Below are positions 35,800-47,596 of a stretch of DNA of 64,000 bases, piece after piece; position 1 is the stretch's first letter; each line of letters starts with the position of its first letter. This DNA comes from Nymphaea colorata (taxonomy: Eukaryota > Streptophyta > Magnoliopsida > Nymphaeales > Nymphaeaceae): the NCBI RefSeq assembly GCF_008831285.2, contig NC_045138.2:13156571-13220570 (forward strand). The letters run 5' to 3'. The notes beneath the pieces were generated by a model. It did no database searches. It saw nothing but the letters and a program-made list of their open reading frames with translations, and was not told the origin of the DNA. The position numbers were made by a program, and so were the translations under genes.

Positions 35800-38430
35800 C
35801 TTTCTCCCCACTGATTTTCCTCTTCCTCCTCCTTCACTGCTGGTTGCCCGAGCAGATGGTGTTAACAAACAGCGGTAGAAGAGACGAGTCCCAAAAGGAG
35901 ATCGGGGACTAGACGGCGACGGAGACGGAGACGAGGGAAGGCGGAGAAAATTGCACCCCTTGGTGGATTATTAAACAAGAAATCAATGAGCAATAATGAC
36001 GCGAAAAGGGCCGCGCTTGGAAACGAAGTGGAGAGGCAGTCGTCTTTTAATATTTTCACCCCCTTCGCGTTTCTGTTGGAGCTGTGTGCTCGGGAAAGCT
36101 TCAGGAGGGGTAGTAGCGACAACCAAATGAATATATATGGATGAAACTTGAAGAGCGACGTCAAACGTCAAGCTCCCATGGTTTTTCAAACTTTTCACTT
36201 GGTTGCTAGATCGGGAGGAAATAGAGGAGGAGTAGCTACTTTAATAAAAACCAGTTTTTGTCGAGAGAGCGGCGCATAAGCAGCCAGCCAACGCGGCTGA
36301 TTTGACTTGGAAGGGCGTGCCATTCCCTCCCTCTGTTTCTGACCGACAATCTCTCCCGACCATTTTTTGCGTTTCTTTTGCACATTTTACAGTAAGCCCG
36401 GTAGAGAGAGGAGGGGAGGGCAGGATTAGGAAGGTAGAGAAGAGGCCTTTGAGTTAGAAACTTGAAAGGCAGGTGACAGCGTGGTCCTTTTACCTACCCT
36501 CACTGGCTGACGGTGCCCAACGTTTTAGACCGTCCGGTTTTGCTTGTTTCGAGGGGAAGAAAGGCGAAGCCATTCATTGCATTCCTCCTCTGCCACACCG
36601 CCCAAGCTTTTTTTCTCTTTCGACGGTTTCGGTGGAGCCCCTACTCTTAGCTCATGGTTTTGCTTGTGCTCTGCTCTGTTTCCTTTTGGCGCTGCATACG
36701 TTGGCCAAGGTAGACGTGGTAGACACTGTTGAGAAAGAGATGCTTTTTTCCGAATATCCATTGTAGGCTTCCATATTCCCTCTTATGTTCTATGCATTTT
36801 AGCTTCGGACAAGTAAAAATAAAACCGGTGGCGCTCCTCTTTGGTTCTTTACTCTGTGAGCCCGCCCGCCCACCACCATCTCATTTTTCCCACCCTCTTC
36901 CTCTTTCCTCCTTCCTACCAGAGCCCCACCAGCCAGCCGCCCTTTTTTCTACTCTGCCACAAAAAAAGCCTGTCCGCCACCATGTTCTGGAGCCTAAACA
37001 AACTTCGAGGTGCAAGTCTTCACCTCATTCGTCGCCAAAATCGTATCCAACCAAGACCGGTCAGGCAGAAGGAACGCACTTCACCCGATTTAATTACCTG
37101 AGACATTTTTAAGTCGAAATTTATCTCAATTGCTTTCTTGCTAAACATGTTCATCACATGTTGACTCTTTCATGCCTTAACTCAAATATTTCGACACACC
37201 GATTATCTCAATCATTCTTCAAAAACATTTTATTCATTAAAAAATAAGACGACTAATATTACATAGAGTGCACCCGCTCCCCCTTTTCTTTTTTTTGGTT
37301 GTTCTACCACGATCTACTTATTATAACATTTATATGATGCTTTCAGATTTCTATAGTCTTTTATTCTCTCCCTTAACATCCCTTTGATTAAGAGGAGAAG
37401 ATGGGAAAAGGAATACGAAAATTGTTCAATAAAAAAATGCCAAATTTCCCTCCTTCGTTCTTCCCCGTATGGTGTTTTCCGTGCCATGGCAAGTTGCAAA
37501 ATATAGAGCTAACCGAAAATCAGTTTGTGAACCAAAATGGCAGGACCGGCGATTTAATCGGTTGTGATGTGTGAATGGAACGGAAAAATATTAAATACGA
37601 AAAAATATAAATCATATTTTAAAAATTAACTAAAATGCTCGACGTACTACCCAGCAACATCGTATAGCTTTGATAACACTGGAGCCCAGCCATCTCAAAG
37701 GGCACCTTTTCATCGAGAAGTTTGGATTAGATTTTTTAAATTTCTGCTAGATAACTTAAATCCATTTTTATTCAATTATTTATAGCTATTTTTGAGGGGG
37801 AATAAACAACTGTATACGAGTATATTTAGATGCAAGTAGGAGCAAATGCATTCGAGATCCGTCCAAAGTTAGTGCAATCAAACGCCATCGTCCAATGGAA
37901 GCAGACAGGACAGCACGATGTTCTTAGGAGCGTGTTTTGGGCGGAGTATTCTGAGCTACATGAATGCCCGTGAGTAAGAGTAATAGGCGCCTCCTTGGGG
38001 CGTGGCAAAATTTCCGCGCTCAGAAAGATATTCTTCTTCTTTTTCAAATTTTTTATATTTGCACAGCAACAAGTGTTGGTCGGTACTCTTCTCGGTTCAC
38101 ACCGCCAACGGTCATCGGTCCTGTCGCTCCATTTACAGTTTTCCTCCGACTGGTCCTCCACCCATCTGCCTCATTTCCTCCTCTTTTCTTAATTTTTTAC
38201 TCTTCTTCTTTAGGTGCTGTTGGCAGGAAGGACTGGTATTCTCAGCAGAGGAGGTGTGACAGCACTCGTTATAGACCACAATCCGGCTGTCATTCTTATC
38301 GACGAGGCAGGCTCTACAGAAGCAGAAGCAAGCGGGCAGGACCAGCCAGGACCTTCTCTACGCGGTGGCCTCAGACAAGCTCTGTGGTAATATTAGTGTT
38401 GGTTAGCGCACACAGCCATCCCTTGTCGTT
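35800..38430. other. Upstream region of pyruvate kinase, no gene seen
   Basis: Contains the 5' UTR and promoter of the minus-strand pyruvate kinase gene, then AT-rich DNA. Pyrimidine-rich open frames around 36473-37112 and 37964-38533 (plus) have low-complexity Ser/Pro/Phe composition and no known domain. I cannot place a TATA box or transcription start with confidence. Confidence 0.45.
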
Positions 38431-38439
38431 CCTTGAGAA

Positions 38440-38718
38440 AACTAGAGAAGAACGGAGAAGGCTGGAGAGAACTTCATTTTCTATTGATCCCTTTGAACGT
38501 ATATATAGTACAAGAAAGGCATCGTTACAATAAGTTATCAACACCCGATTTTAGGAACAAAGATCATGTTCATCCATATCTTTCCATGTGTATCCCTATT
38601 CTCTCGAGGCGATCATGTGCATCTTAATCCACTGAGAATGGCGATCATGTGCATCTTAATCCACTGAGAATGATGCGTAACAGCTCTTGCTTAGGGCTGT
38701 GATGCTTTATCCTTGACA
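38440..38718 (-). repeat. 3' LTR of truncated copia element
   Basis: The right border is clear: after pol ends at 38726 there is a purine-rich tract (minus TTTGAGGGGGAGTG) followed by TGTCAAGG, the expected LTR start. A TATATATA promoter-like box lies at about 38500 on minus. The left border is estimated, because no second LTR exists for comparison. A perfect 32-bp tandem duplication (38609-38640, 38641-38672) lies inside. Confidence 0.7.
38609..38672 (+). repeat. Perfect 32-bp tandem duplication in LTR
   Basis: The 32-base block that starts GCGATCATGTGCATCTTAAT occurs twice back to back with no differences, within the solitary 3' LTR of the truncated copia element. Confidence 0.95.
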
Positions 38719-38725
38719 CTCCCCC

Positions 38726-41640
38726 TCAAACTGAGGCATAAAGATTCTTTACGCCCAGTTTGGATAACAAATGTTTGAATGCCTCTTTGCCTAACGCCTT
38801 GGTAAAGATATCAGCTAGCTGCTTTTTGCTTCTGACATAGCATGTTCTGATTTCACCTTGACTGATTTTTTCTCGTACTAAATGACAATCAATGTCAATA
38901 TGTTTGGTGCGTTCATGAAATACTGGATTGGCTGCAATATGTATTGCGGCTTGATTATCGCAATACAAATTTACTGGTTGTGAGTGTTGGACACCTAAGT
39001 CGGATAATAAATATTTTAACCATGTTACCTCACAAACAGCATTTGCCATTGCTCGGTATTCTGCCTCAGCAGAAGAGCGAGACACAGTGGACTGTTTCTT
39101 TGTTTTCCATGATATGAGAGATGCTCCAAGGAGAACACAATAGCCAGTGACGGATCTTCGTGTTTCATGACAGGCAGCCCAATCTGAGTTACAAAATACA
39201 CTAACTTGAAAATTATTTTCTTTGCCCAATAAAATGCCCTGTCCTGGATTCATTTTAATAAATCTGACAAGTCTCAAGGCAACTTGAAAATGTGATTCCT
39301 TTGGTGCATGCATGGAACGACTTAGAACATGAACGGCAAACTGAATATCTGGTCTCGTGATACTCAAATAAATAAGACGTCCAACCAGTCTTCTATATTT
39401 CATCGGATCCTTCATTTCTTTACTTTGAGTAGTATCCAGATCATGTTTCTGCTCCATGGGAATTTATGCTGGCTTTGCGCCTAACAATCCGACCTCATTT
39501 ATAATGTTGAGTGCATAATTTTGTTGTGAAATGTATATTCCTTCGGATGATCGGGCAATTTCCAGCCCCAAAAAATACTTAAGATTGCCAAGATCTTTCA
39601 TGCGAAACTTTTGGCACAAGAAAGACTTAAATTTTTCAACAAAATCCTCCATATTACCGGCAATGATCAAGTCGTCCACATATACTAAAACAGCCAAAAA
39701 GGCATCTCCTTGTTTAAGAGTAAATAGCGTGTGATCTGCTTTGGATTGTATAAACCCAAATTCCTTAAGCGCCATAGATAACTTGTGAAACCAATTTCTT
39801 GGAGACTGCTTAAGGCCGTAGAGAGATTTGTGAAGCTTACACACTAAGTGCTCCCCCTTACGGCCGTATCCTTGTGGTACCTGCATATACACTTCCTCAA
39901 GCAAATCTCCATGTAGGAAGGCATTATTTACATCCATTTGATATAATAACCAACCTTTTGCAGCAGTGATGGAAAGGAGGGTTCGAACTGTTACCATTTT
40001 GGCGACTGGCGCAAATGTTTCATTGTAATCTAATCCCTCTTTCTGTGAAAATCCTTTTGCTACCAGACGAGCCTTGTATCGTTCGATGGATCCATCCGAC
40101 CGAAATTTTACTTTGTATACCCATTTACAAGCGATGGGTTGGATGCCTGCTGGTAGAGTAGTCAAAGTCCACGTTTTATTGTCCCGTAATGCACTTATTT
40201 CTAAGTCCATGGCATCTCGCCACTCTTTAAGTTTACTGGCCTCTTCATAGGATTCTGGTTCAGAAATTGAGGCTAAAGAGGCTAAAAAAATGGAGTGTTG
40301 AGAAGAGAAACGATGTAAAGAAGTAAACTTGGAGAGAGGATACTTTGTACCTGTTACAGGATTTGCCATCGAGTCGCCGTTGATCAAAGATGTCGAAATT
40401 AGAGAACAATAAAAATCTTTCATCCAAGTGGGTGACCTTTTTTGACGAGAGGATCTTCTAAGGTGTTCATTTGGCTCAGATCCCAAGGCTTGGTTTGATT
40501 GCATGGTTTCTCTATTGATGAGTTGTATGTCATGCAAAAGTATATCATGAGGTGGAACATGTGTCTCACTACTTGTAGACATGCTCGGGTCTTCACTAAC
40601 ATCAGCCGTAGGTGACACTTCATCGAATGGGCCAACCATACTTTCCTGGGTTATTGGCATAGGCAAAACAATCGATCTTTCTTCCTCCATGACTTGTTGG
40701 AATGGAAAAATATTTTCATAGAAAACAACGTCCCGATTAGTGAAAACTCTCTTATTTTCTAAATCATAGACCTTATATGTTTTCTGTCCCTCAGGATAAC
40801 CAATAAAGATGCATTTATGCGCTCTAGTTTCGAATTTGCCTTTGTTGTGATTGTTGTTGGTAACATAGCAAAGAGAGCCAAAGACACGTAGATGTTCAAA
40901 GGATGGTTTTTTTTTAAATAATTTTTCAAATGGTGCTATGCCTCCCAGTGTAGGTGTAGGAATACGATTAATAAGATAGGTGGCCGTTAAAACACATTCG
41001 CCCCAAAACTGAATTGGTAAATTTGCTTCAAAACGGAGGGCCCTTGCTACTTCAAGAAGATGACGATGTTTGCGTTCTACCACTCCATTTTGCTGTGGTG
41101 TAGCGACACAACTATGTTGGTGAATAGTACCTTGTTGATTGAGGAAGAATTGCATTTCATGAGAAAAAAACTCGGTACCATTATCAGTTCTCACATTTTT
41201 AATGATGACACCAAATTGATTTTTTATCAACGCAAAAAAATTTTTCACAAGATATAATGTTTCATGTTTGTGTCTCATTAAAAAAATCCATGTAACACGA
41301 GTAAAATCATCTACAACACTCAAGAAATAATGTGCTCCGGTAAAAGTTGACTGTGAATAGGGACCCCAAATGTCACAATGAATTAATTCAAAAGGCTCCT
41401 TAGTAGAAATATCACTTAAATCAAATTTCAAACGTGTTTGTTTTGCGCATCGCAACAAATATCTTTATTTAAGTAGCAATTCATCCCTAAATAAGAACTA
41501 ACTAACCGAAGTAGAGAAGTTGAAAGATGACCAAATCGCCTATGCCATAGGTTTGGAGATGAAGTTAGGACAAAACATTTTGTAGGTGACGCCAATGATT
41601 TAAATTCATATAGTCCTCCTCTTTCTTCACGGCACCCACC
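38726..41640 (-). mobile_element. Ty1/copia pol, 5'-truncated
   Basis: The minus strand carries a gag-pre-integrase segment (about 41500-41620, LWHRRFGHLS), a frame change near 41455, then one long open frame 39464-41458 (664 aa) with integrase (HCDIWGPY, RTDNGTEF, GVVERKHRHL supplying the D, D, E residues) and reverse transcriptase ([23 protein letters not shown]). A single in-frame TAA at about 39464 separates it from RNase H, 38726-39457 (SSAEAEYRAM, DNQAAIHIA, ADIFTKALG). The gag, protease, primer site and 5' LTR are missing. Two lesions only in about 2.9 kb point to fairly recent decay. It is related to, but clearly distinct from, the element at 42649-47596. Confidence 0.95.
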
Positions 41641-42025
41641 GCCGCAGCAGATGATGACCCTTCTTCTCTTGGCTTTCTGCGTGTGCACCTGAGCGAGGTT
41701 GTAGAGCCTGACAGTGATGTTCTCATGAAGCCTTTCGCACGCCAGGAAATCGGCATGCTCATCCTCAACCCCTTCCAGGGGATACTCGGCCGAGGGGGAG
41801 TGAGCTACAACGGCGTCCCTCGAACATCACGCAGTGGTCGTAGTCGCACGCGGAGACTATAACACGCCCTCCATTGCTGATGGTTACAACGTACGGGATG
41901 GTCAGGCTCTGGGGCTGAAGAAGACGATGAGGCCTTGCCGCTTGCAGTGCAGGATGCACAGTACCAGTTCTCGGTTCGTATAAGACTGGCAAACAAAGAA
42001 CGTGATATCTAACAATGATCAGCAT
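41641..42025 (-). pseudogene. Unidentified coding-like fragment fused to copia
   Basis: Immediately beyond the copia sequence the minus strand changes to GC-rich, coding-like DNA. Three frames read in turn with plausible protein: ELVLCILHCKRQGLIVFF, then TISNGGRVIVSACDYDHC, then CERLHENITVRLYNLAQVH ending ICCGGGC, after which copia pol begins. The base composition is unlike the AT-rich surroundings. I do not recognise the family. It may be a captured or broken host gene fragment with two frameshifts. It could instead be copia-internal sequence, but I know no copia region that looks like this. Confidence 0.4.
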
Positions 42026-42648
42026 TCGTGCAAATGCTAAAAAATGCCAATCAGCAACATTTTATCAAATTATCAAGCACACCATATCTAACTATGAAAG
42101 TCTTCAGCACTGAAGAACATCCGATCGCCATTGCCTAACATGGAGCAAGAATTATATTTACACATGTTACGATAGACAAGCACCGGGAGATTAGTACTAG
42201 ATGGTAAGTTTACTAGATTATACCATTATTTCTCTTCTCTTGCACGTGGTGCAGCTCAATAGATTTTTGTAGTATCCGTGTGAGCACTTGTTCTTGGATT
42301 ACGCATATACTAAGAAATCTGATTTTCATAGCTAAGTCCACTCTGCCAATTTACAAAATATTTTCTTTCCGGCTTTCATAACAAATGGAGCTTATACGAT
42401 CTCTAATCCCGAATCTCTTCAAAATATCCACACGTCACAGCGGACTTGAATATATTCAAGACTCCATGATGAACAAATGAAGATCAATCTCCAAACAAAT
42501 TGAACAATGCGACTCACTGCACTACAAAATGGGGAGAGGGGGTCAGTTGCAGGTGGATCTTCCCCTGGATAACCCATCTCTTTTTCTACGGGTCAAAGTG
42601 CACATAGTTCCCTTCATTTTGGATGAGTCATTCTTCCTCTTGGGTTGA
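42026..42648. other. Short spacer between two copia elements
   Basis: AT-rich DNA with no open frame or repeat that I can identify. It ends at the target-site base run GTTGA (42644-42648) of the next element. Confidence 0.5.
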
Positions 42649-42929
42649 TGTGAATTTTCCTCATAAAAGACGTAAAGAGGAAGAAACGTAAAGGAGGGAA
42701 AGACTTAAGGCAGAATGGGTGAGTCTATTAATTCCTTCCATTCTATTGTGCCATATATATACAATGGTTTTATTACAACGGTACAAGAGTAAACATCATT
42801 AACGAGAAGGTGTTAAACTTGGAAAGGAGAGGAAGAGAGACGTTTGAGAGAGAAGTTGAAAAATTTGAACGTTGTAAGGTCGTTTAGATTATGCGACCTC
42901 TTGATCCAACGTTACAACTAAATTTAACA
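42649..42929 (-). repeat. 3' LTR of full-length copia element
   Basis: Starts TGTTAAATTTAG and ends AATTCACA on the minus strand, the TG...CA form. It follows a purine-rich tract (GTTTGAGGGAGAGTG) downstream of RNase H. A TATATATA box is at about 42760. Confidence 0.95.
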
Positions 42930-42936
42930 CTCTCCC

Positions 42937-43545
42937 TCAAACTGGTGTGTAAAGACTTGTGACACCCATTTTGCATAGAAGATGATTAAAACCTTCTTTT
43001 CCAAGCGCCTTAGAAAATAAATCGGCTATTTGATCCTTGCTTCGAATATAGCACGTTCGTATGATCCCTTCAACCAATTTCTCTCGTACGACATGACAGT
43101 CAAGTTCAATGTGTTTTGTCCGTTCATGAAACACTAGATTTGCAACAATATGTAATGCAACTTGATTGTCGCAGTATACAGTTACTGGCGATATTTGACT
43201 AAAACCTATGTCATGTAATAGGTATCTTAAACATGTTATCTTAAAGACTACATTTGCCATTGATCTGTATTCTGCTTCTGCGGATGATCTGGATACCGTG
43301 TTTTGTTTCTTTGTCTTCCAAGATATGGGCACTGATCCAAGAAAAACACAATAACCGGTGACAGAACGCCGTGTTTGTTGACATGCGGCCCAATCTGAAT
43401 CACAGAAAGCACTTAATTGTATATTATTTTCTTTCTTCATAAGAATGCCTTGACCCGGATGCTTTTTGAGGTAACGGATGACGCAGAACGCTGCTTGTAA
43501 ATGTGGTAGTCGAGGTTGTTGCATAAATCTGCTTAACACATGCAC
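42937..43545 (-). pseudogene. Copia RNase H domain (full-length element)
   Basis: A 202-aa frame with FCDSDWAACQQTRRS, SSAEAEYRSMA, CDNQVALHI and ADLFSKALGKEGF, the complete copia RNase H. It is uninterrupted itself but joined to RT only through a frame change near 43545. Confidence 0.92.
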
Positions 43546-44462
43546 AGCATATTGTATGTAGTAATACTCAAATATATTAACCTCCCAACAATTCGACGGT
43601 ATTGTGTCGGATCCTTAATGAAGTCTCCATGTTCGATGTCTAAGTTATGCTTTTGTTCCATAGGGGTATCAGCCGGTTTTGCTCCCAAAAGACCTGCTTC
43701 ATGAATAATGTCAGTAGTATATTTTTGTTGAGAAATATATATTCTTTTGGTTGAGCGAGCAATTTCAATTCCTAAAAAGTATTTGGGTTTGCCCAAATCT
43801 TTCATGTGAAACTTTTTGCATAAGAAGGTTTTGAAATTGTCAATTGCTGCTTCTGTATTACCCGCAATTATTAAATCATTGACATATATTAAGATAGCAA
43901 TAAAAACCTTACCAAGTCTAAAGGTGAATAATGTATGATCAGCTTTGGATTGTACGAACCCGTATTCTTCAAGGAAAGTTGAAAGTTTATAAAATCAATT
44001 TCTTGGAGATTGTTTCAAACCATAAAGAGATTTGTGCAATTTACATACATGGTTCTCCCCCTGTTTTGAGTATCCTTGTGGTATTTTCATGTATACTTCT
44101 TCAAGTAGGTCTCCATGTAAGAATGCATTATTAACATCCATTTGGCACATGATCCAATCTTAGTTGGCTGCAATAGTGAAGAAGGTACGTACCGTTACCA
44201 TCTTTGCAACGGGTGCAAAAGTTTCGTTATAGTTCAGCCCCTCTTGTTGAGAATATCCTTTAGCGACCAAACGAGCTTTATATCTTTCAATGGATCCATC
44301 CGATCTCAACTTGATCTTGTAGACTCATTTACTCCCAATTGGGTTCACTACTTTTGGAAGCGTTGTAATGGTCCAAGTCTTATTCTCTTGAAATGCACGA
44401 ATTTCGCAATTCATGACATCTCTCCATTCCTCGTACTTAACGGCTTCTTCATAAGTTTGAGG
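43533..44462 (-). pseudogene. Copia reverse transcriptase, several stops, YVND
   Basis: The RT domain can be followed on minus from YEEAVKYEEWRDVM to KYFLGIEIARS. Stops interrupt it near 44463 (TAG), 44325 (TGA where copia has Trp), 44160 (TAA) and 43996 (TGA where copia has Trp). The catalytic box reads YVND at 43875-43886 instead of YVDD, which removes one metal-binding Asp. Several changes are G to A on the coding strand, the pattern left by cytosine deamination in methylated transposons. Confidence 0.92.
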
Positions 44463-45683
44463 CTAAGATTTTGACATAAGAGAGGTGAGAAACGCAAAAT
44501 GTTTATTAGAAAAGCGTTGAAAAGAAATAAACATGTTTAAGTCATACCTTGGTCCTTGTTGGCGACCTGACATGATAGTGTTATCGGTTGAAGGTGAGGC
44601 GAAGAGGGTACAAAAATAATCCTTCAACAAAGTTGTGGGTTTTCTGATCCGAGCGGATCTCCTAATGGGTCTGGAAGTCTGATTAGGATCAAGAGAAGGG
44701 TTTGGCTCGTTGGATTCTATGGGTACAATAGAGTCTCCATGATGTTCAAGATTCAAAGGATTTTCATTCTCTAAGTATGTTGGTTCTAGATCTAGTGGTG
44801 TGCTAGAGAATGTTCTATTGGTTTCCTCTTGGTAGTTAACTTCGTCTTGGATGTAAGGTATGGGTAAAACAATTTTATTTTCGTCATCTTTTTTGTTTTG
44901 GAAAGGAAAGATATGTTCATAAAAAATAACGTCACGATTAGAAAACACTTTGTGAGTTTCTATGTCATACAACTTGTATGCTTTTTGCCCCTCGTGATGT
45001 CCAATAAATTTGCATTTGGATGCCCGAGGCTCAAATTTATCCTTTTTGTGATTAGTGTTAGTGGCGTAGCATAGAAAGCCAAATATTTTCAAGTGTTTAA
45101 TATTGGGTTTTTTCTTGAACAACCTTTCAAAAAAAGTTTTTCCATCAAGTTTTGAAGAGGGAATACGATTTATCAAATAGGCAGCCGTTAAAATGCATTC
45201 TCCCCAAAAACGTATAGGAACATTTGATTCAAACCAAAGAGCCCTAGCAACCTCGAGAAGGTGTCTATGCTTACGTTCTACTACATCATTTTGTTGTGGT
45301 GTAGTAACACAACTGTGTTGATGAGTAGTCCCTTGATTTTGTAAAAAATCTTTTATTTTGAGTGAGAAAAACTCAATCTCATTATCTGATTGTAAAGATT
45401 TAATGTGACAGTTAAATTGTGTTTTGATTAAGGCGAAAAAAATTTTGATGACATGGAGCGTTTTGTACTTATGCCTCGTCAAGAAAATCCAAGTGGCACG
45501 TGAAAAATCATCTACAATACTAAGAAAATAGTATGCACCAGAAATAGTGGATTGGGTGTAAGGACCCCAAATATCACAATGTATCAAATCAAAAGGATGA
45601 ATCATAGAAATATCACTCAAATCAAACTTAAGTCGTGTCTGTTTTGCACGATGGCACACATCACACATATGATCATTATTCAA
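44463..45683 (-). pseudogene. Copia integrase region
   Basis: A 406-aa open frame with CHRAKQTRLKFDLSDIS, HCDIWGPY, the second catalytic Asp in LQSDNEIEF and the Glu in VVERKHRHLLEVAR, then the C-terminal GYH-like region (CKFIGHHEGQKAY). A stop separates it from RT, and the gag-pre-integrase zinc part upstream is broken near 45690. Confidence 0.92.
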
Positions 45684-45886
45684 ATCAAGACAAACATAAA
45701 TTTTTGTTCACTAATTTCAGACCGCAAGAAGAAAGATGACATAATTTGTTATGCCATAGTTCATGTGAAGAAAGAGAAAAATAGGTGTGAGAACACATTG
45801 ATCCTTGTTGAAGAACATATAGACCGTTTTTCGCCTCACCCTGACCAATCGTCATCTTCGATGCCAGGTCCTGGATAAAGCAGTAG

Positions 45887-46423
45887 TCAGAAAAAAAAAA
45901 TTACAGAACACTTTAGGTTCTTTGTGAGTTCACTAACAGATAGTAAATTAACTTTAAATGATGGTATGCATAATACGTTGTCTATTTCAAAAGAAAACAT
46001 ATATATCTTACCCATTTGATGTACAAGAAGGGTTCTCTCATTTGGTAATGTCACAGGTACATTACACATTTTTAAATCATGAAGTGCATGCAAATTAGAG
46101 CATATATGTTGATTGGCTCCCGAATCTATAATCCATGTAAGAAAATATAAATTTGTTGAACCAATGTTACCTGTGTGAGCTACATTACCTGCAAAATTGA
46201 TGTTGACTGGCTGATCCTTCACCAAAGATAGAAGTCTGTGATATTGTTCAAGGGTGAAGGCTGGTGCAACGCTCTTACTATCATGTCCTCCACTGCCTTG
46301 ACCATAGACATCATTGGAAAATCTGCATTTTAGATCTGAGTTGATTTGTTTTTGACTTACGCTAGCTGCAACATTTTTGTTTAAAATTGAGATCATAAAG
46401 ACGGTGGCCTGGTGGATACCCAA
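45887..46423 (-). pseudogene. Copia protease region
   Basis: A 178-aa frame with the aspartic protease motif WIIDSGANQHIC, followed by the conserved VLCIPSFKVNLLSVSEL segment. It follows the gag zinc knuckle in another frame. Confidence 0.9.
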
Positions 46424-47291
46424 TCAGTTTGAAACATTTTTCTTTGATGTGTCCGACCCCTTGACAAAAACTGCATATTGGCCATTGTCGTCCTCGTTGA
46501 AATCCAGCACCATTATGTCGGTGGAACCTTTTGTCGTGGCTGGCTTTCATGATAGCTAAGGCAGTGGCTCCTTCATTTGCCGAATTGGAAAAACGTGTTT
46601 CCCATTGTTTTTCTTCTTGTAGTACCATAGCGTAGACTTTATTTATATTTGGAAGAGGGTCAACAAGTAGAATCTGCCCTCTGATTGAATTGTAAGAGTC
46701 GTTTAGACCCATAAGAAATTGCATGACACATTCTCTTTGGATTTGATCAGAACATGCCTTCATGGCACCGCAAGAGCAAATAGGAACAAGAGAGTAGGAA
46801 CCAAGTTCATCCCAAAGAGCCTTTAGTTTAGTATAATACGATGCAACAGTCCTGCTGTAATTGAAAAACCCGGGGAGCAAGACTTTGTGTGAAACGCTCT
46901 TTCAAATCTTGCCAGACTTCTCTAGCATTAGTTGAGTATATGATGCTTGCTAAAATGTCATTGGTGACAGAATTCAGAATCCAAGACAATACAAGATTAT
47001 TGCATCTGACCCACAAACGGTGGTTAGGATCATTCTTACGTGGTTCTATAATTGAACCATCTATAAATCTGATCTTGTTTTTCGCTGAGAGAGCCATCAC
47101 CATGGCTTTACTCCACGTTCCATAATTTTCTCCATTAAAACTTTGAGACACCAAAGCATTTCCAGGATTATAGAATGATGAATATAAAAGGGATCAGACA
47201 ACACCTGGATATCGGCACCGTTGATGTTGAAATCTGCATCATCACCAGCCGGACAACCATCGTTGATCTCCTCAGAGGCGTGTTCTGCCAT
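46400..47291 (-). pseudogene. Copia gag (UBN2-type), frameshifted
   Basis: ATG at about 47291 begins MAEHASEEINDG. The frame breaks near 47165, continues as VSQSFNGENYGTWSKAM and WILNSVTNDILASIIY, and breaks again near 46855. The last part has SYYTKLKALWDEL, CVMQFLMGLNDSY and the zinc knuckle CSFCQGVGHIKEKC (CX2CX4HX4C). Confidence 0.92.
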
Positions 47292-47300
47292 TGAACTCAA

Positions 47301-47315
47301 TGCTCTCTCATACCA
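47301..47315 (-). other. Copia primer-binding site (degenerate)
   Basis: The minus strand directly inside the 5' LTR reads TGGTATGAGAG, close to the TGGTATCAGAGC complement of initiator tRNA-Met used by copia elements. Confidence 0.75.
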
Positions 47316-47596
47316 TGTGAATTTTCCTCATGAAAGACGTAAAGAGGAAGAAACGTAAAGGAGGGAAAGACTCAACGCAGAATGGGCGAGTCTATTAATT
47401 CCTTCCATTCCATTGTGCCATATATATACAATGGTTTTATTACAACAGTACAAGAGGAAACATCCTTATCGAGAAGGTGTTAAAGTTGGAAAGGAGAGGA
47501 AGAGAGACGTTTGAGAGAGACGTTGAAAAATTTGAACGTTGTAAGGTCGTTTAGATTGTGCGACCTATTGATCCAACGTTACAACTAAATTTAACA
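47316..47596 (-). repeat. 5' LTR of full-length copia element
   Basis: Same length (281) and ends as the LTR at 42649-42929, about 95% identical by eye. Carries the TATATATA box near 47430. Confidence 0.95.

Larger units (their letters stand above)
42649..47596 (-). mobile_element. Full-length Ty1/copia LTR retrotransposon, inactive
   Basis: The element spans 4,948 bases, bounded by 281-bp LTRs and flanked by GTTGA (left) and GTCGA (right), a 5-bp duplication with one mismatch. Order on minus: 5' LTR, primer site, gag, protease, integrase, RT, RNase H, purine tract, 3' LTR, which is the copia order. By eye the LTRs differ at about 13 of 281 positions. Coding regions contain several stops and frameshifts, so it cannot move by itself. 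It lies between the pyruvate kinase and receptor kinase genes. Confidence 0.97.

Noticed and set aside
36473-37112. Plus-strand open frames of 97 and 127 aa upstream of pyruvate kinase
   Set aside because: Composition is Ser/Pro/Phe-rich as expected for pyrimidine-rich DNA; no domain and overlapping alternatives.
37964-38533. 189-aa plus-strand frame
   Set aside because: Runs through a poly-T and CT-rich region into the copia LTR; it also has coding-like peptide in other frames, so no frame is preferred.
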